The notes: generated from the sequence alone by a model not told the origin. A stretch of DNA of 64,000 nucleotides from Vibrio fortis (GCF_000695685.1 NZ_JFFR01000027.1:558001-622000), one strand, 5' to 3'; positions 54,127 through 62,984 are shown, numbered from the stretch's first letter. Numbers and translations are program-made.

Positions 54127-55072
54127 TGGACTTGTCTCTCAAGATTAGATAAATGAAGATCAAGCCACCAAAGATGCTGATAACCATAGAGATCGGAATT
54201 TCATAAGGGAAAATAATCACCCTTGCGAGCAAGTCACACGCTAACACTAGAATCACACCCCAGTACGCAGTCCAAGGTAAGATCTTCTTCATGTTATCGC
54301 CCATCATCAGAGAAACGATGTTCGGCACAATCAAGCCGAGGAAAGGGATTACGCCAACGATCATCACAACTGACGAAGCGCAAACTGCCACCAGCGCAAC
54401 GCCAATGAAGACAATTTTTTGGTAATTCAAACCGATATTGCGAGCAAAGCTTTCGCCGATGCTGGCTGCACTGAATTGACTTGCAAAAATATAAGCTAAA
54501 ATACAGGCCGGTACTGCGAGGTATAAAATCTCATAAGTTCCTTGTAGTACGGTCGCAAAGTTCGCCATGGTCCACGCAGACATCGTTTGTACAAGGTCAT
54601 ACTTGTATGCAATGAAGGTGGTAAGAGACGAAACAACATTGCCATACATGATGCCGATCAACGGCACCAAAACCGCATTTTTAAACTTCAGATGCTGTAA
54701 GAAGCGCACCAACAGCATAGTGCCCAGAACAGCGAACGTGAAAATGAACCCTAAGTAGTGCCATTGCGCTGCGCTGCCTAAGAAAACTAAACCGACAATA
54801 TAGCCAAGCATCGCACAATCAATGGTGCCCATAGTCGATGGTGCAGCAAACTTGTTCTGCACAATCTGCTGCATGATGAGACCTGAGACACTCAATCCAG
54901 CGCCAGCGAGAATAATAGCGAGCAAACGAGGAATTCGGCTTACGACATAAATAGAGTTAGCGTGGTCATTTCCGTTGAAAAAATCACTGAAGCTGATTTC
55001 AGCCACACCAATCATCAAAGAAGCAACGCATAGCACGACCAGAAAAATGGCGGCAGCAATGGGTTTAAACAT
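54119..55072 (-). CDS. iron-siderophore ABC permease (VctD-like)
   Basis: A 317-residue FecCD-type permease, first of the pair. RIPRLLAIILAGAGLSVSGLIMQQIVQNKFAAPSTMG (about residues 50-88), here read across a break, is the family core; GESFARNIGLNYQK is the coupling segment. ATG 55072 (MFKPIAAAIF) is the likely start, though no good ribosome binding site precedes it; a TTG at 55120 is the alternative. It overlaps the next permease by 8 bp and lies 97 bp after the binding-protein gene. Confidence 0.85.
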   Translation of the reverse strand: MFKPIAAAIFLVVLCVASLMIGVAEISFSDFFNGNDHANSIYVVSRIPRLLAIILAGAGLSVSGLIMQQIVQNKFAAPSTMGTIDCAMLGYIVGLVFLGSAAQWHYLGFIFTFAVLGTMLLVRFLQHLKFKNAVLVPLIGIMYGNVVSSLTTFIAYKYDLVQTMSAWTMANFATVLQGTYEILYLAVPACILAYIFASQFSAASIGESFARNIGLNYQKIVFIGVALVAVCASSVVMIVGVIPFLGLIVPNIVSLMMGDNMKKILPWTAYWGVILVLACDLLARVIIFPYEIPISMVISIFGGLIFIYLILRDKSNA

Positions 55073-55169
55073 AAAAAGTAATACTAAGGAAGGTTGGGAC
55101 TGACCCGATACAAAATTCAAAAAGGGCCTATAAGACAGTACTTATAAGCCCGATAGCTAAGGTGACGAC

Positions 55170-56105
55170 TTACTGTTTAACAGTGCGGTCGATGTCATTC
55201 AGCATACGTTGAGTTGCTGTTACACCGCCACCAGCTAGGTACCACGCACTAGAATCAATAAATACAATGTTGTCTAGCTTCGCCGCTGGAGTCTCTGCCA
55301 CTAACGCGTTATCGAATAACTGTTTCGCGCGACCCTCTGAGCGACCAATCGCTTGTTCACGGTCAAGTACGTAAATCACTTCTGGTTTCGCATCAGCGAT
55401 GTATTCGAAAGAGATAAGATTGCCGTGGCTACCTTTGATTGGTGCAACTTTTGCGCTCTTAGATTCAACAAAACCAAAGTCGTCAAAGATGATAGAGAAA
55501 CGGCTACCTTTGTTGAACATAGCAATGTTGCTACCATTATTCATTAGCATCATTGCTGTCGTTTCATCTTTGGTTACTTTCTGATTTACCGCAGTAATTT
55601 GCTTTTGAGTCTTCTCAATCAGCGCTTCTACTTCAGATTGCTTCTCGAAGATATCACCTAACGTGCGCCAGTTTTTCTGCGTATCAGACCAGTACTTGTC
55701 ACCTTCAACATAGAACATGATCGTTGGAGCTATTTGAGCAAGCTGGTCGTACACCTTCAGCATGCGGTTTTCAGCAATGATCAGGTCAGGCTTAAGCATG
55801 TAGATTGCTTCGAAATCTGGCTCACTCAGAGAACCAGTATTTTTCGTCGTCTTTGCGTAAGACTTTAAGTAGTCAGGCAATAACATGTGTGATGCACCCA
55901 CTGGAGCCACACCGATTTGATCCAAAACATCTAAGCTACCATGGCCAAGAACAACAACACGTTGAGGTACGCCAGAGACTTCCGTAGAGCCTTTAATGTG
56001 TTCTACCGTCACTGTTTTTGCATGAGCTGTCATGAATACAGACGACGCTAAAACCAGAGTTAAACCAGTCACTAGCTTGCGAGCTGAGTTAAGTATTTTG
56101 TTCAT
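55170..56105 (-). CDS. iron-siderophore periplasmic binding protein (VctP-like)
   Basis: A 311-residue class III binding protein. The signal peptide ends at TAHA (about residue 30). The mature part follows the VctP/FatB/CeuE pattern: VPQRVVVLGHGSLDVLDQIGV, IYMLKPDLIIAENRM near residue 105, and a C-terminal AWYLAGGG. It captures ferric siderophore in the periplasm. ATG 56105 is chosen for AAGGAA 6-7 nt upstream; the longer reading to 56147 lacks a site. A strong Fur-box-like sequence lies 135-155 bp upstream. It is the first gene of the operon, and catechol specificity is inferred from similarity to VctP. Confidence 0.87.
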   Translation of the reverse strand: MNKILNSARKLVTGLTLVLASSVFMTAHAKTVTVEHIKGSTEVSGVPQRVVVLGHGSLDVLDQIGVAPVGASHMLLPDYLKSYAKTTKNTGSLSEPDFEAIYMLKPDLIIAENRMLKVYDQLAQIAPTIMFYVEGDKYWSDTQKNWRTLGDIFEKQSEVEALIEKTQKQITAVNQKVTKDETTAMMLMNNGSNIAMFNKGSRFSIIFDDFGFVESKSAKVAPIKGSHGNLISFEYIADAKPEVIYVLDREQAIGRSEGRAKQLFDNALVAETPAAKLDNIVFIDSSAWYLAGGGVTATQRMLNDIDRTVKQ

Positions 56106-56239
56106 TTCTATTCCTTTGCTGTTATGACGGTTTTCTATCAAACACACGAAAGCGATTGCCGTGTAATAAACCGTACAACTGCGAGATAACGATTATTTAA
56201 AGTATGTCATTAACTTGACAACAAATTTGTAACGCAACT

Positions 56240-56258
56240 GAGAATTATTATCAATTAT
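56240..56258 (-). promoter_or_regulatory. Fur box of the vctPDGC-like operon
   Basis: The minus strand reads ATAATTGATAATAATTCTC, a close match to the Fur consensus (TGATAATNATTNTCA core). It lies in the AT-rich 420-bp region upstream of the operon, which has no other supported gene. Confidence 0.75.
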
Positions 56259-56380
56259 ATTCTCGCAAAATTAGGTCTACAACAACTTTGTCATTTAGAA
56301 ATGTAAATATGAGTATTACAAAAGAGAATAATGCGTCTCTTGATCGTACTTTTACTCGAACGAGGCATACTTAAAGAACA

Positions 56381-56413
56381 GAAGCTAACTCAAAAAGAAT
56401 CTGAGTCAGCTTC
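56381..56413 (-). terminator. probable terminator of the FAH-family gene
   Basis: GAAGCTAACTC and GAGTCAGCTTC pair as an 11-bp stem with one G-T wobble on the minus strand, followed by TGTTCTTT. Confidence 0.65.
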
Positions 56414-56525
56414 AATAAAACTGGCTGATTTCGGCTCAAATAACATGAAAACGAATCACACAAACAAGTTTATCTGTTGATCAGTTTACAATGTAAATTG
56501 AACCTAACTATCTGATTAATTGTGG

Positions 56526-57332
56526 TTAAAAATAGATCGTGTTGTTCACTTCACCTACGCCTTTGATACTTACAGAGATCATATCGCCATCTTTTAATGC
56601 TTTGGTTTTCCCTGGCGTTCCCATAAAGACCAAATCACCCGGCTTCAAAGTGAAATAGTGGCTCAAATAACTGACGACTTTCTTCGGGCTATGGATCATA
56701 AAAGTCGTGTTCTCTTGTTGGACAATGGTGCCGTTGAGCTTGGTAGTCAATTCAACATTGTTGTAATCAACCCCTCGCGATATGGTTTTGGCGATTGGTC
56801 CAAACCCGTCAGACGCTTTGGCTCTTAACCATTGAAGATCACTCCCCTGCCACGAACGTTCTGTGAGATCGTTACCGACAGTAACCCCAAAGATCCCCGC
56901 TTCCGCCTCTTCCTGATCAGCTTTATGAAGTGTTTTGCCAATCACCAATACCAACTCCCCTTCAAAGTGCACGTTGCGAGCATCAAAAGGCGCGTGCACC
57001 GGTTGTCCTGAAAGGATCAAAGAGGAAGGAAGTTTAAGAAACATGGGAGGAGGAAGATCAGGATGAGAAGCTGCGTGACTGCGGAAATTCATCCCAACTG
57101 CGAATACTTTCTCTGGTTGTGTCGGGAGCAATATCTCCACATCCGCAAGTGATATACTTTTGTCTGCCACACGATATTCTGAGAAAATATCCCCAACGAT
57201 TGGAGTTATTGTGTCGCCTTTGAGCTGACCATAGCGTATCTGCTCTTGATATTCGTAACGTACAAACTGTTCGACATTAGCCCAAGCACTGACAGAACAA
57301 CTTGCGGCTACAAGTGCGCCAATCCATTTCAT
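56526..57332 (-). CDS. fumarylacetoacetate hydrolase-family protein with signal peptide
   Basis: A 268-residue FAH/2-keto-4-pentenoate hydratase-type protein. The catalytic domain (about 70-265) has the metal-binding features intact: VHFEGELVLVIGK (two acidic ligands) and GVTVGNDLTERSWQ (Asp), plus PGDLVFMGTPGKT. Unusually, residues 1-19 are a classic signal peptide (positively charged start, hydrophobic core, cleavage after AWA). The normal FAH N terminus (YEYQEQIRYGQLKGD) begins straight after it. The start is secure: AGGAT lies 8-9 nt upstream. Family members normally work in the cytoplasm on keto acids. A periplasmic role is implied here, and the neighbouring alginate genes suggest a uronate-derived substrate, but both points are inference. 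Confidence 0.85.
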   Translation of the reverse strand: MKWIGALVAASCSVSAWANVEQFVRYEYQEQIRYGQLKGDTITPIVGDIFSEYRVADKSISLADVEILLPTQPEKVFAVGMNFRSHAASHPDLPPPMFLKLPSSLILSGQPVHAPFDARNVHFEGELVLVIGKTLHKADQEEAEAGIFGVTVGNDLTERSWQGSDLQWLRAKASDGFGPIAKTISRGVDYNNVELTTKLNGTIVQQENTTFMIHSPKKVVSYLSHYFTLKPGDLVFMGTPGKTKALKDGDMISVSIKGVGEVNNTIYF

Positions 57333-57769
57333 TAAATCATCCTTAAATACTCAATCGAGTTTACTTTTTCGGTAACCTAATGATCAGTATAGAAATTACT
57401 GTAGACTTTGCTGCAGATAACAAACAATATTTATGCGAAGCGTGCACTCAACGTACTTGCATAGGAAAAACCTGAGCATTTATTTTGAAAATAATCGAAA
57501 TAATGCTTGAAATATAAAAAACTAGGCGTATATTACGCCACCTGGCTCAAAACATGAGCTGTTAATGCAACATCCCAGTCCAAGTTCCCACAAAGACAGT
57601 TCGCGATACCTCGTTACACCGCCTCTGCGTCAGCTTTACTTCGATAGTCATTCAATAGCGTCATTTTTGTTCCAACACTCCAGTTAGTTTTTGCTGTAGC
57701 AAATACTCGATCGTCAATAAAACTATCTGGTTAATCTCAATATTAATGTAATAAACACAAGGCACAGTT
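57333..57769. other. gene-free region with a 15-bp palindrome
   Basis: No gene is supported. GGCGTATATTACGCC (57525-57539) has 6-bp symmetric arms around TAT and lies about 190 bp upstream of the FAH-family gene and 230 bp before the small ORFs. Promoters in both directions are expected here. Confidence 0.4.
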
Positions 57770-57868
57770 ATGTCTAGAAGAACAACACGACAAATCCATT
57801 GGTACCAACTAACTCGCGAGAAATCGCTCAATAAATTTAAAGGCCATAAATGCTCAAAATCAAAATAG
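57770..57868 (+). CDS. possible 32-residue basic peptide
   Basis: ATG 57770 follows AAGGCACAGTT and opens 32 codons beginning MSRRTTRQIHWYQL, rich in Arg and Lys and ending KCSKSK. It overlaps the start of the next small ORF by 19 nt in another frame. This could be a translated leader coupled to the following gene or simply chance. No family recognised. Confidence 0.35.
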   Translation: MSRRTTRQIHWYQLTREKSLNKFKGHKCSKSK

Positions 57869-58059
57869 ACTTATTGAAAGAAAACATCTCTTGGGTCACG
57901 GAGATCCGACAATTAAACAGTGACATTTTGCATCGCCACATATTACCAAGGCTGCAACACACAAGTTATCTCATCGACTTCGAATTTGATGAAAGAGAGA
58001 GTATCGGAACCATTATCTCGAACAGTGGACAGAAGCTAGGACATTTCACAGTCCTCTAG
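57850..58059 (+). CDS. small hypothetical protein, 69 residues
   Basis: A 69-residue soluble protein starting MLKIKIDLLKEN, with AAAGG 5-9 nt before the ATG. It is charged, with alternating beta-like segments (YLIDFEFDERESIGTIIS), and has no signal or membrane segment. No family is recognised. It is the only plus-strand gene between the FAH-family gene and the PL17 operon, with an overlapping basic micro-ORF ahead of it. Small size keeps confidence moderate. Confidence 0.55.
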   Translation: MLKIKIDLLKENISWVTEIRQLNSDILHRHILPRLQHTSYLIDFEFDERESIGTIISNSGQKLGHFTVL

Positions 58060-58260
58060 AGCAAAATCGCTCTATCCTCCACTAGAAACATCGCCACGTT
58101 TCATTCGTAGCAGCAACACCAAGACAGACCTAGTCATTTGCATTTCACATCGCGGCTTTCCGCTAACTAGGTTGTTATTGCCAGTACTCTCACTACTATC
58201 TTTATATAGACTCTGATTTCTCTAGAGTCATAAACCATCGACTAACCCAAAAATCCGAAC

Positions 58261-58289
58261 AAAAAAAACGGGCATCCGAAGACACCCGA
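58261..58289 (-). terminator. intrinsic terminator of the PL17 operon
   Basis: CGGGTGTC and GATGCCCG pair with one wobble around a TTCG tetraloop, followed on the minus strand by eight T. Confidence 0.92.
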
Positions 58290-58315
58290 TTCATCGTTAT
58301 TCGCTTTTTAAACAA

Positions 58316-60466
58316 TTAAAGTTTAGCGAATGCACCTTCCCATGAGTAAGTCTCACCTGCGAACTCAACCGTATGAGTTGCTTGCTGAACATCTTCAGCT
58401 TGGTTAGAGATACCGTAGTGGTAAGTATTACCAGAGGTGGTCTGAATGCGAACAACAGTCCCGACACTGTTATGGCCCACAACAGACACAGATTCTACAA
58501 GGCCACGAGCGCCAACAGAGGCTTCGATAGACTCGTTAAAGTAACCGTGCGTTTCTAGTACAGAAGCGAACACGTGGTTTTGACCAGATTGACGCAAGAT
58601 AAGTGCTGGCTCGCTCTTCAGGTTGAAGTCTGGGTCGTTCGCGCCAGTACGAGCAAAAATCACTTCACTGCCTTCGTTAGCACTTGTTACTAGGCTGTAG
58701 TAGCTGCTGTCGTGCAGCCAGCTAACCAATGAACTGCCGTTCACTTTACCTGAAGCCACGTTCCAAAGGTGTTGGTAACCGTTGTCTTCGCCAAGTGGCT
58801 TAAGCGTGCTTTCAACCTTGTAATCAAAGTCAGTACGGATGATTTGACCAGAGTGGTGAACTGGTAGGTCGTACTGGTGCTCAGCATCTGCTTCAATGCG
58901 GTACACATCAATCACTAGCGGTTTCTCAAACTCAGGAAGCTCAGCAAGAATCACACTGCGCTGCATATCAACACCTGTGTAGTATTCAGAGATTGTGCCG
59001 CTCATGCCTTGTAGAGACTGATCGTCTGCCACAAAGAAGTGCTTCTGACCAAACTTAGATTCAGCCAGGGCCGTGTCGAAGTTGTTTTGAGTTTTTTGGT
59101 CAACTGTTACTGTATTGTGTGCCACAGTCTGCTTGCAGTAAGACTTGTTCTCCGGGATGTAACGACCGCCAAATTTAGGCTCAACGTTTACCCAGCGACC
59201 AAAGCCGTAGTCGTGCAGTACTTCATGACCGCGGTTGAATACGCTTAGGTGTAGACCGTCGTAGTGACCGTGATCTAATGCAGAGTGATACTGGTGGTCT
59301 GAACCGTGTTGACCAAACCAGATCAACGCCATTGTGTCGTCATCTTGCTCATCACGGTGACGAAGGATGCTCACGCCGCCTTTCTCACCTTCAGGGCCGT
59401 CAGTCACGAACAGGCTGCCCCAGTTGAATGGCTTGATTTCGTCAGCCGCTTCAACCGCGTTTGATAGTGTTTTGCCTGAGATATGAACCCATACATCTTG
59501 CTGGTGATCAGCCATGCCTAGTAGCGTTTCAGTTTGCTCGTAGCGGTGGTAACACACAGATGTCGCCATGATCACGCCTTCATCGTTGATAGAAATCGTC
59601 TTCGATGAATCGTTCAGTGCTGGTAGCGTACCGTCTGGGAATGCCGTCTTAAATACCGCGTAAGACGTTGTCTTGATAACTGAATCGTTGAATTCGTAAA
59701 TACCAAGCTCAGGTTGACGACGCTCGATTGCCTCTGCGAACAAGTAGATTGGGCGCAGTGAGAAACGGTGGTAATACGGACCTTCCATGTAGTAGCCGTC
59801 TGGCGAGAACAGTTGGTCTAGCTGTGCTAGGAAACCACCGCTCACTTTGTCTAGCTTAAGGCCGTAAAGCGCTTTATCTACCGATTCTTGATCGTTGATT
59901 GCGTAGCCACAGATACCTACCGCTGCTACTGCCCACAGACCGTGGTTGTGTACGATGTCGAAGTCATGGCCGTATGTTACAACGAACAACTCGATCATCT
60001 GCTTGAATAGGTCGTTTTCAATCAGCGTTTTTTCATCTTCAGAAATCGTGTGGTAAACACAGCTGTATGCGCATGAAGCGTATAGCATCCACATGTTTTC
60101 ATTCAGTGTTTGGTGGAAAATCTTACCCGGTGGGTTTGAATCACGGCTAGTGTTGCTCTCTAGCGATGGGTACACCTTCGCGTAAGCCGTTAGCATATCT
60201 ACGATGTAATCACGGTATTTTGTCTCTTCTGTGATAAGGAATAGACGACCCGCTAGATCCATATGGATGTAGTTCTGCTTATGACGGTTATGTTCGTAGC
60301 CGCCGCCCTCGCCGTGCCCCGGAACTTCGATACCCACTTCTGCCATGTAAGCGTCAGTTTGGTTGATGTCGCGAGTGAGTGCTTTTCCTAATAGGCTATC
60401 CTTGCCAAGTTCTTTACGAAGCTCTGCCGCTTCTTCAAAGTTCAGTAAAAGTGGTTGATAGCTCAT
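58316..60466 (-). CDS. PL17 oligoalginate lyase, copy A
   Basis: A 716-residue polysaccharide lyase family 17 enzyme. An N-terminal alpha/alpha-barrel (about 1-330) carries the family motif HNHGLWAVAAVG (Asn174, His175) and MEGPYYHRF (Tyr231/Tyr232, equivalent to the catalytic tyrosine of characterised PL17 lyases). A heparinase II/III-like beta-sandwich (about 370-700) contains DHGHYDGLHLSVF and NTVTVDQKTQNNF. It cuts alginate oligomers exolytically to unsaturated monouronate. No signal peptide, so it is expected in the cytoplasm. AGGAG before the ATG sits inside the end of the upstream paralogue's gene, 2 bp away, indicating coupled translation. Confidence 0.92.
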   Translation of the reverse strand: MSYQPLLLNFEEAAELRKELGKDSLLGKALTRDINQTDAYMAEVGIEVPGHGEGGGYEHNRHKQNYIHMDLAGRLFLITEETKYRDYIVDMLTAYAKVYPSLESNTSRDSNPPGKIFHQTLNENMWMLYASCAYSCVYHTISEDEKTLIENDLFKQMIELFVVTYGHDFDIVHNHGLWAVAAVGICGYAINDQESVDKALYGLKLDKVSGGFLAQLDQLFSPDGYYMEGPYYHRFSLRPIYLFAEAIERRQPELGIYEFNDSVIKTTSYAVFKTAFPDGTLPALNDSSKTISINDEGVIMATSVCYHRYEQTETLLGMADHQQDVWVHISGKTLSNAVEAADEIKPFNWGSLFVTDGPEGEKGGVSILRHRDEQDDDTMALIWFGQHGSDHQYHSALDHGHYDGLHLSVFNRGHEVLHDYGFGRWVNVEPKFGGRYIPENKSYCKQTVAHNTVTVDQKTQNNFDTALAESKFGQKHFFVADDQSLQGMSGTISEYYTGVDMQRSVILAELPEFEKPLVIDVYRIEADAEHQYDLPVHHSGQIIRTDFDYKVESTLKPLGEDNGYQHLWNVASGKVNGSSLVSWLHDSSYYSLVTSANEGSEVIFARTGANDPDFNLKSEPALILRQSGQNHVFASVLETHGYFNESIEASVGARGLVESVSVVGHNSVGTVVRIQTTSGNTYHYGISNQAEDVQQATHTVEFAGETYSWEGAFAKL

Positions 60467-60468
60467 TC

Positions 60469-62652
60469 TTATTTCTCCTGACCAGCTGAAGTTGAGTCAA
60501 TTAGGTTCTCTTCTAGAGAGTAGAAACCTGTCCAGCTGTACGTTTTGCCATTTAATTCGACTTTGTGTTCAGTAGCATCAGTCGCACCCAGTTGGTTGCT
60601 GATCATTACTGTGACACGAGATGTATTCGTTTCAATTTCAACAACAGAACCGATGTTGTTGTGCGCCAGTACCTTGATGTCTTGTACTTGGCCACGAGCG
60701 TTCACTGATTGCTCAAACTCTTCGTTGAAGTAACCGTGCGTCTCAAGAACTGAAGCAAACAATGTTGTTTCGCCTTTGCTACGCAGAATAAACGCAGGCT
60801 CAGAACGCAGGTTGAAGCTTGGGTCATTCGCACCAGAGCGAGTAAAGATAACTTCACCGTTGTCGTTCGAGCTTGTACCTAACCATGTGTAGTAGGTGTT
60901 GTTTTGTAGCCAGCTCACTAATGCCGTCTCGTTCGCTTCACCGCTTGCTACATTCCATAGGTGCTGGTAACCGAAGTCGCTGCCTAGCGTGTGTAACTCT
61001 TTGTTTGTTTGGTAATCGAAGTTAGTACGAACAATCTGACCTTCATACTGATGAGAGTAGTCGTATTGGTGTTCGCCTTTCTCTGAATCTAGGCGGTACA
61101 GGTCTAATAGTAGCGGAGATTCCAGACCTTCAAGATTTAGCATGAACACACTGCGTTGCATGTCAAAACCTTCGTAGTGATCGTTCGCGAATGCACTCAT
61201 ACCATTGATTTTTTGGTCTTCTACTTTGAAGAAGTGAGGCAAGCCGTGAACAGAGTCTGCGCGCTCAACATCAAAGTTGTTCTGACATTTCTCATCAATC
61301 GTTACCGCATTGTGAGCGATAGTTTGACGTGCGTAAGACTTGTTTTCGTCTAGATAACGACCACCGAATTTTGGCTCAACGTTCACCCAACGACAGAAGC
61401 CGTATTCACGCAGCACTTCTTGACCACGATTGAAGAAGGTAATACCTAGTGTATCGAAGTTGCCGTGACCCATGCCGTGTTGGCCGTAGTTCATCACTAG
61501 CTGAGACACATCGCCTTTGCTGTCTTGCATACGGATGAAGCCTTGAGCACCGTTATGGCCCTCTGGGCCTTCGTTCAATTCAACACTTGGCCAGAAAGGC
61601 ATACCGATCTCTTTCTCAGCAGTTGCTGCTTCGTATGCCTTTGAAAGCTCTAGTCCACAAGCATGCATCCATACTGCGTCTTGAATCTTCGCCATACCAA
61701 GGATGTTTTCATCAACCTTGCCATCCACTGCGTAGTGCTTGCTGTAAACACTCACCGCAACTTGAACACCCATGTCAGTGATGCCCATAGTGCGAGACGC
61801 ATCGTTCAGTGCTGGGAATTCACCATTAGGGTAAGCCGTTGAAAGCATCGCTTGTACTGTGTTACCAATCACGCCGTCTTTGTAGTTGTAGATGTCTACT
61901 TCTGGCATATGACGGTGAATCACCTCTGCGAAAACACACGTTGGGCGAATCGCGTAACGGTGGTAATAAGGACCTTCCATGTAGTAGCCAGAAGGTGCAA
62001 ACAGTTGAGAGATTTGCGCTAGGAAACCGCCTGTGTCGTTACGATCAAGACCGTATACCGACATCTCCAGGTACTCGCGTTTACCCAGTGCTAGGCCACA
62101 AATACCGACAGCTGCTACAGCCCAGATACCATGGTTATGGATGCGGTCGAAGTCGTGTGCGTACTTCACCGTGAACATCTCAAGCATAGGTTCGAAGATA
62201 CGAGATTCGATATTGTCGCGTTGTTCTTGTGTCAAAGTAGACTTAACGCACGAATACGCCAAACTGGTGAACATTAACCAGCAATGTTCGTTTAGAATTT
62301 GGTGGAAAAGACGACCCGTTGGGTTTGTGTTCTTTTGAACATGGAAATCGAACGTCAGGTACTTGTCTGCGTATACTTCCAATAGTTCAGTAACGAAATC
62401 AGCGTACTTCTGCTCTTTAGTGATAAGGAATAAACGGCCAGCTAGGTTCATGTATGTGTAGTTTTGTTTGTGACGGTTGTGCTCGTAACCACCAGCCTCG
62501 CCATGCCCTGGCACGTCAATAGGCAAGCGCATGAAGGCTTCCAGCTCTTTTTGATTCGCTGCGATCGTCTTACCCATTAAACTTGAACGGCCAACTTCTA
62601 AATGAAGTGCTTCAATTTCCGCGTCCGTTAGTAGTATTGGTTGTGTAGTCAT
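60469..62652 (-). CDS. PL17 oligoalginate lyase, copy B
   Basis: A 727-residue PL17 paralogue of the downstream gene, aligned along its full length. Catalytic-type motifs are HNHGIWAVAAVG (Asn173, His174) and MEGPYYHRY (Tyr229/Tyr230), with GHGNFDTLGITFF and NAVTIDEKCQNNF in the C-terminal domain. The DHGHYDG stretch of copy A reads GMGHGNFDT here, a visible difference in a region that shapes the active site. ATG 62652 (MTTQPILL) follows GAGGGTGATAAAGAA; a longer in-frame reading is not supported. No signal peptide. First gene of the two-gene operon, with an operator-like AAGTAATACAA 68-78 bp upstream. Confidence 0.92.
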   Translation of the reverse strand: MTTQPILLTDAEIEALHLEVGRSSLMGKTIAANQKELEAFMRLPIDVPGHGEAGGYEHNRHKQNYTYMNLAGRLFLITKEQKYADFVTELLEVYADKYLTFDFHVQKNTNPTGRLFHQILNEHCWLMFTSLAYSCVKSTLTQEQRDNIESRIFEPMLEMFTVKYAHDFDRIHNHGIWAVAAVGICGLALGKREYLEMSVYGLDRNDTGGFLAQISQLFAPSGYYMEGPYYHRYAIRPTCVFAEVIHRHMPEVDIYNYKDGVIGNTVQAMLSTAYPNGEFPALNDASRTMGITDMGVQVAVSVYSKHYAVDGKVDENILGMAKIQDAVWMHACGLELSKAYEAATAEKEIGMPFWPSVELNEGPEGHNGAQGFIRMQDSKGDVSQLVMNYGQHGMGHGNFDTLGITFFNRGQEVLREYGFCRWVNVEPKFGGRYLDENKSYARQTIAHNAVTIDEKCQNNFDVERADSVHGLPHFFKVEDQKINGMSAFANDHYEGFDMQRSVFMLNLEGLESPLLLDLYRLDSEKGEHQYDYSHQYEGQIVRTNFDYQTNKELHTLGSDFGYQHLWNVASGEANETALVSWLQNNTYYTWLGTSSNDNGEVIFTRSGANDPSFNLRSEPAFILRSKGETTLFASVLETHGYFNEEFEQSVNARGQVQDIKVLAHNNIGSVVEIETNTSRVTVMISNQLGATDATEHKVELNGKTYSWTGFYSLEENLIDSTSAGQEK

Positions 62653-62719
62653 GTTCTTTATCACCCTCGATGAAGAGTTTCTATATTTGAATTTCAATCT
62701 AATTCTTAAGCTCCACATA

Positions 62720-62730
62720 AAGTAATACAA
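62720..62730. promoter_or_regulatory. candidate FadR-type operator in the PL17 leader
   Basis: AAGTAATACAA; the opposite strand reads TTGTATTACTT, keeping nine bases of the kdgF-side site. One arm is imperfect. Confidence 0.45.
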
Positions 62731-62871
62731 TATGAGCTTTAATCCCACCAATTCATCGCTAAATGATGAGCAGAATCACATAAATCTCGCTAACCCCTTG
62801 ATCTAAAAAGCCAATGACAATTATCAGAGTTGTGTTAAGTCTTTGATTTTACGACACAATAAAAAGTAGCA

Positions 62872-62887
62872 CTTGATCAATATCACA
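62872..62887. promoter_or_regulatory. candidate CRP site
   Basis: CTTGA-TCAATA-TCACA has one perfect TCACA half-site and a partial TGTGA half at the standard 6-bp spacing, centred about 105 bp before kdgF. Confidence 0.45.
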
Positions 62888-62901
62888 CATTTCTGGATAT
62901 A

Positions 62902-62912
62902 TTGTATTACAA
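62902..62912. promoter_or_regulatory. candidate FadR-type operator before kdgF
   Basis: TTGTATTACAA is a perfect palindrome around the central T and matches TNGTNNNACNA. It lies 73-83 bp before the kdgF start, in promoter range. Confidence 0.6.
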
Positions 62913-62984
62913 TTAAACCTAATCACTTATGATGGATACAACTTAATGAACACATAAAAAATTTACACGCTTTGGAGAGACACA

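Larger units (their letters stand above)
62653..62984. other. divergent control region between PL17 operon and kdgF
   Basis: No gene. It contains operator-like sites at 62720-62730 and 62902-62912 and a CRP-like site at 62872-62887, fitting carbon-source control of both divergent operons. Confidence 0.65.
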
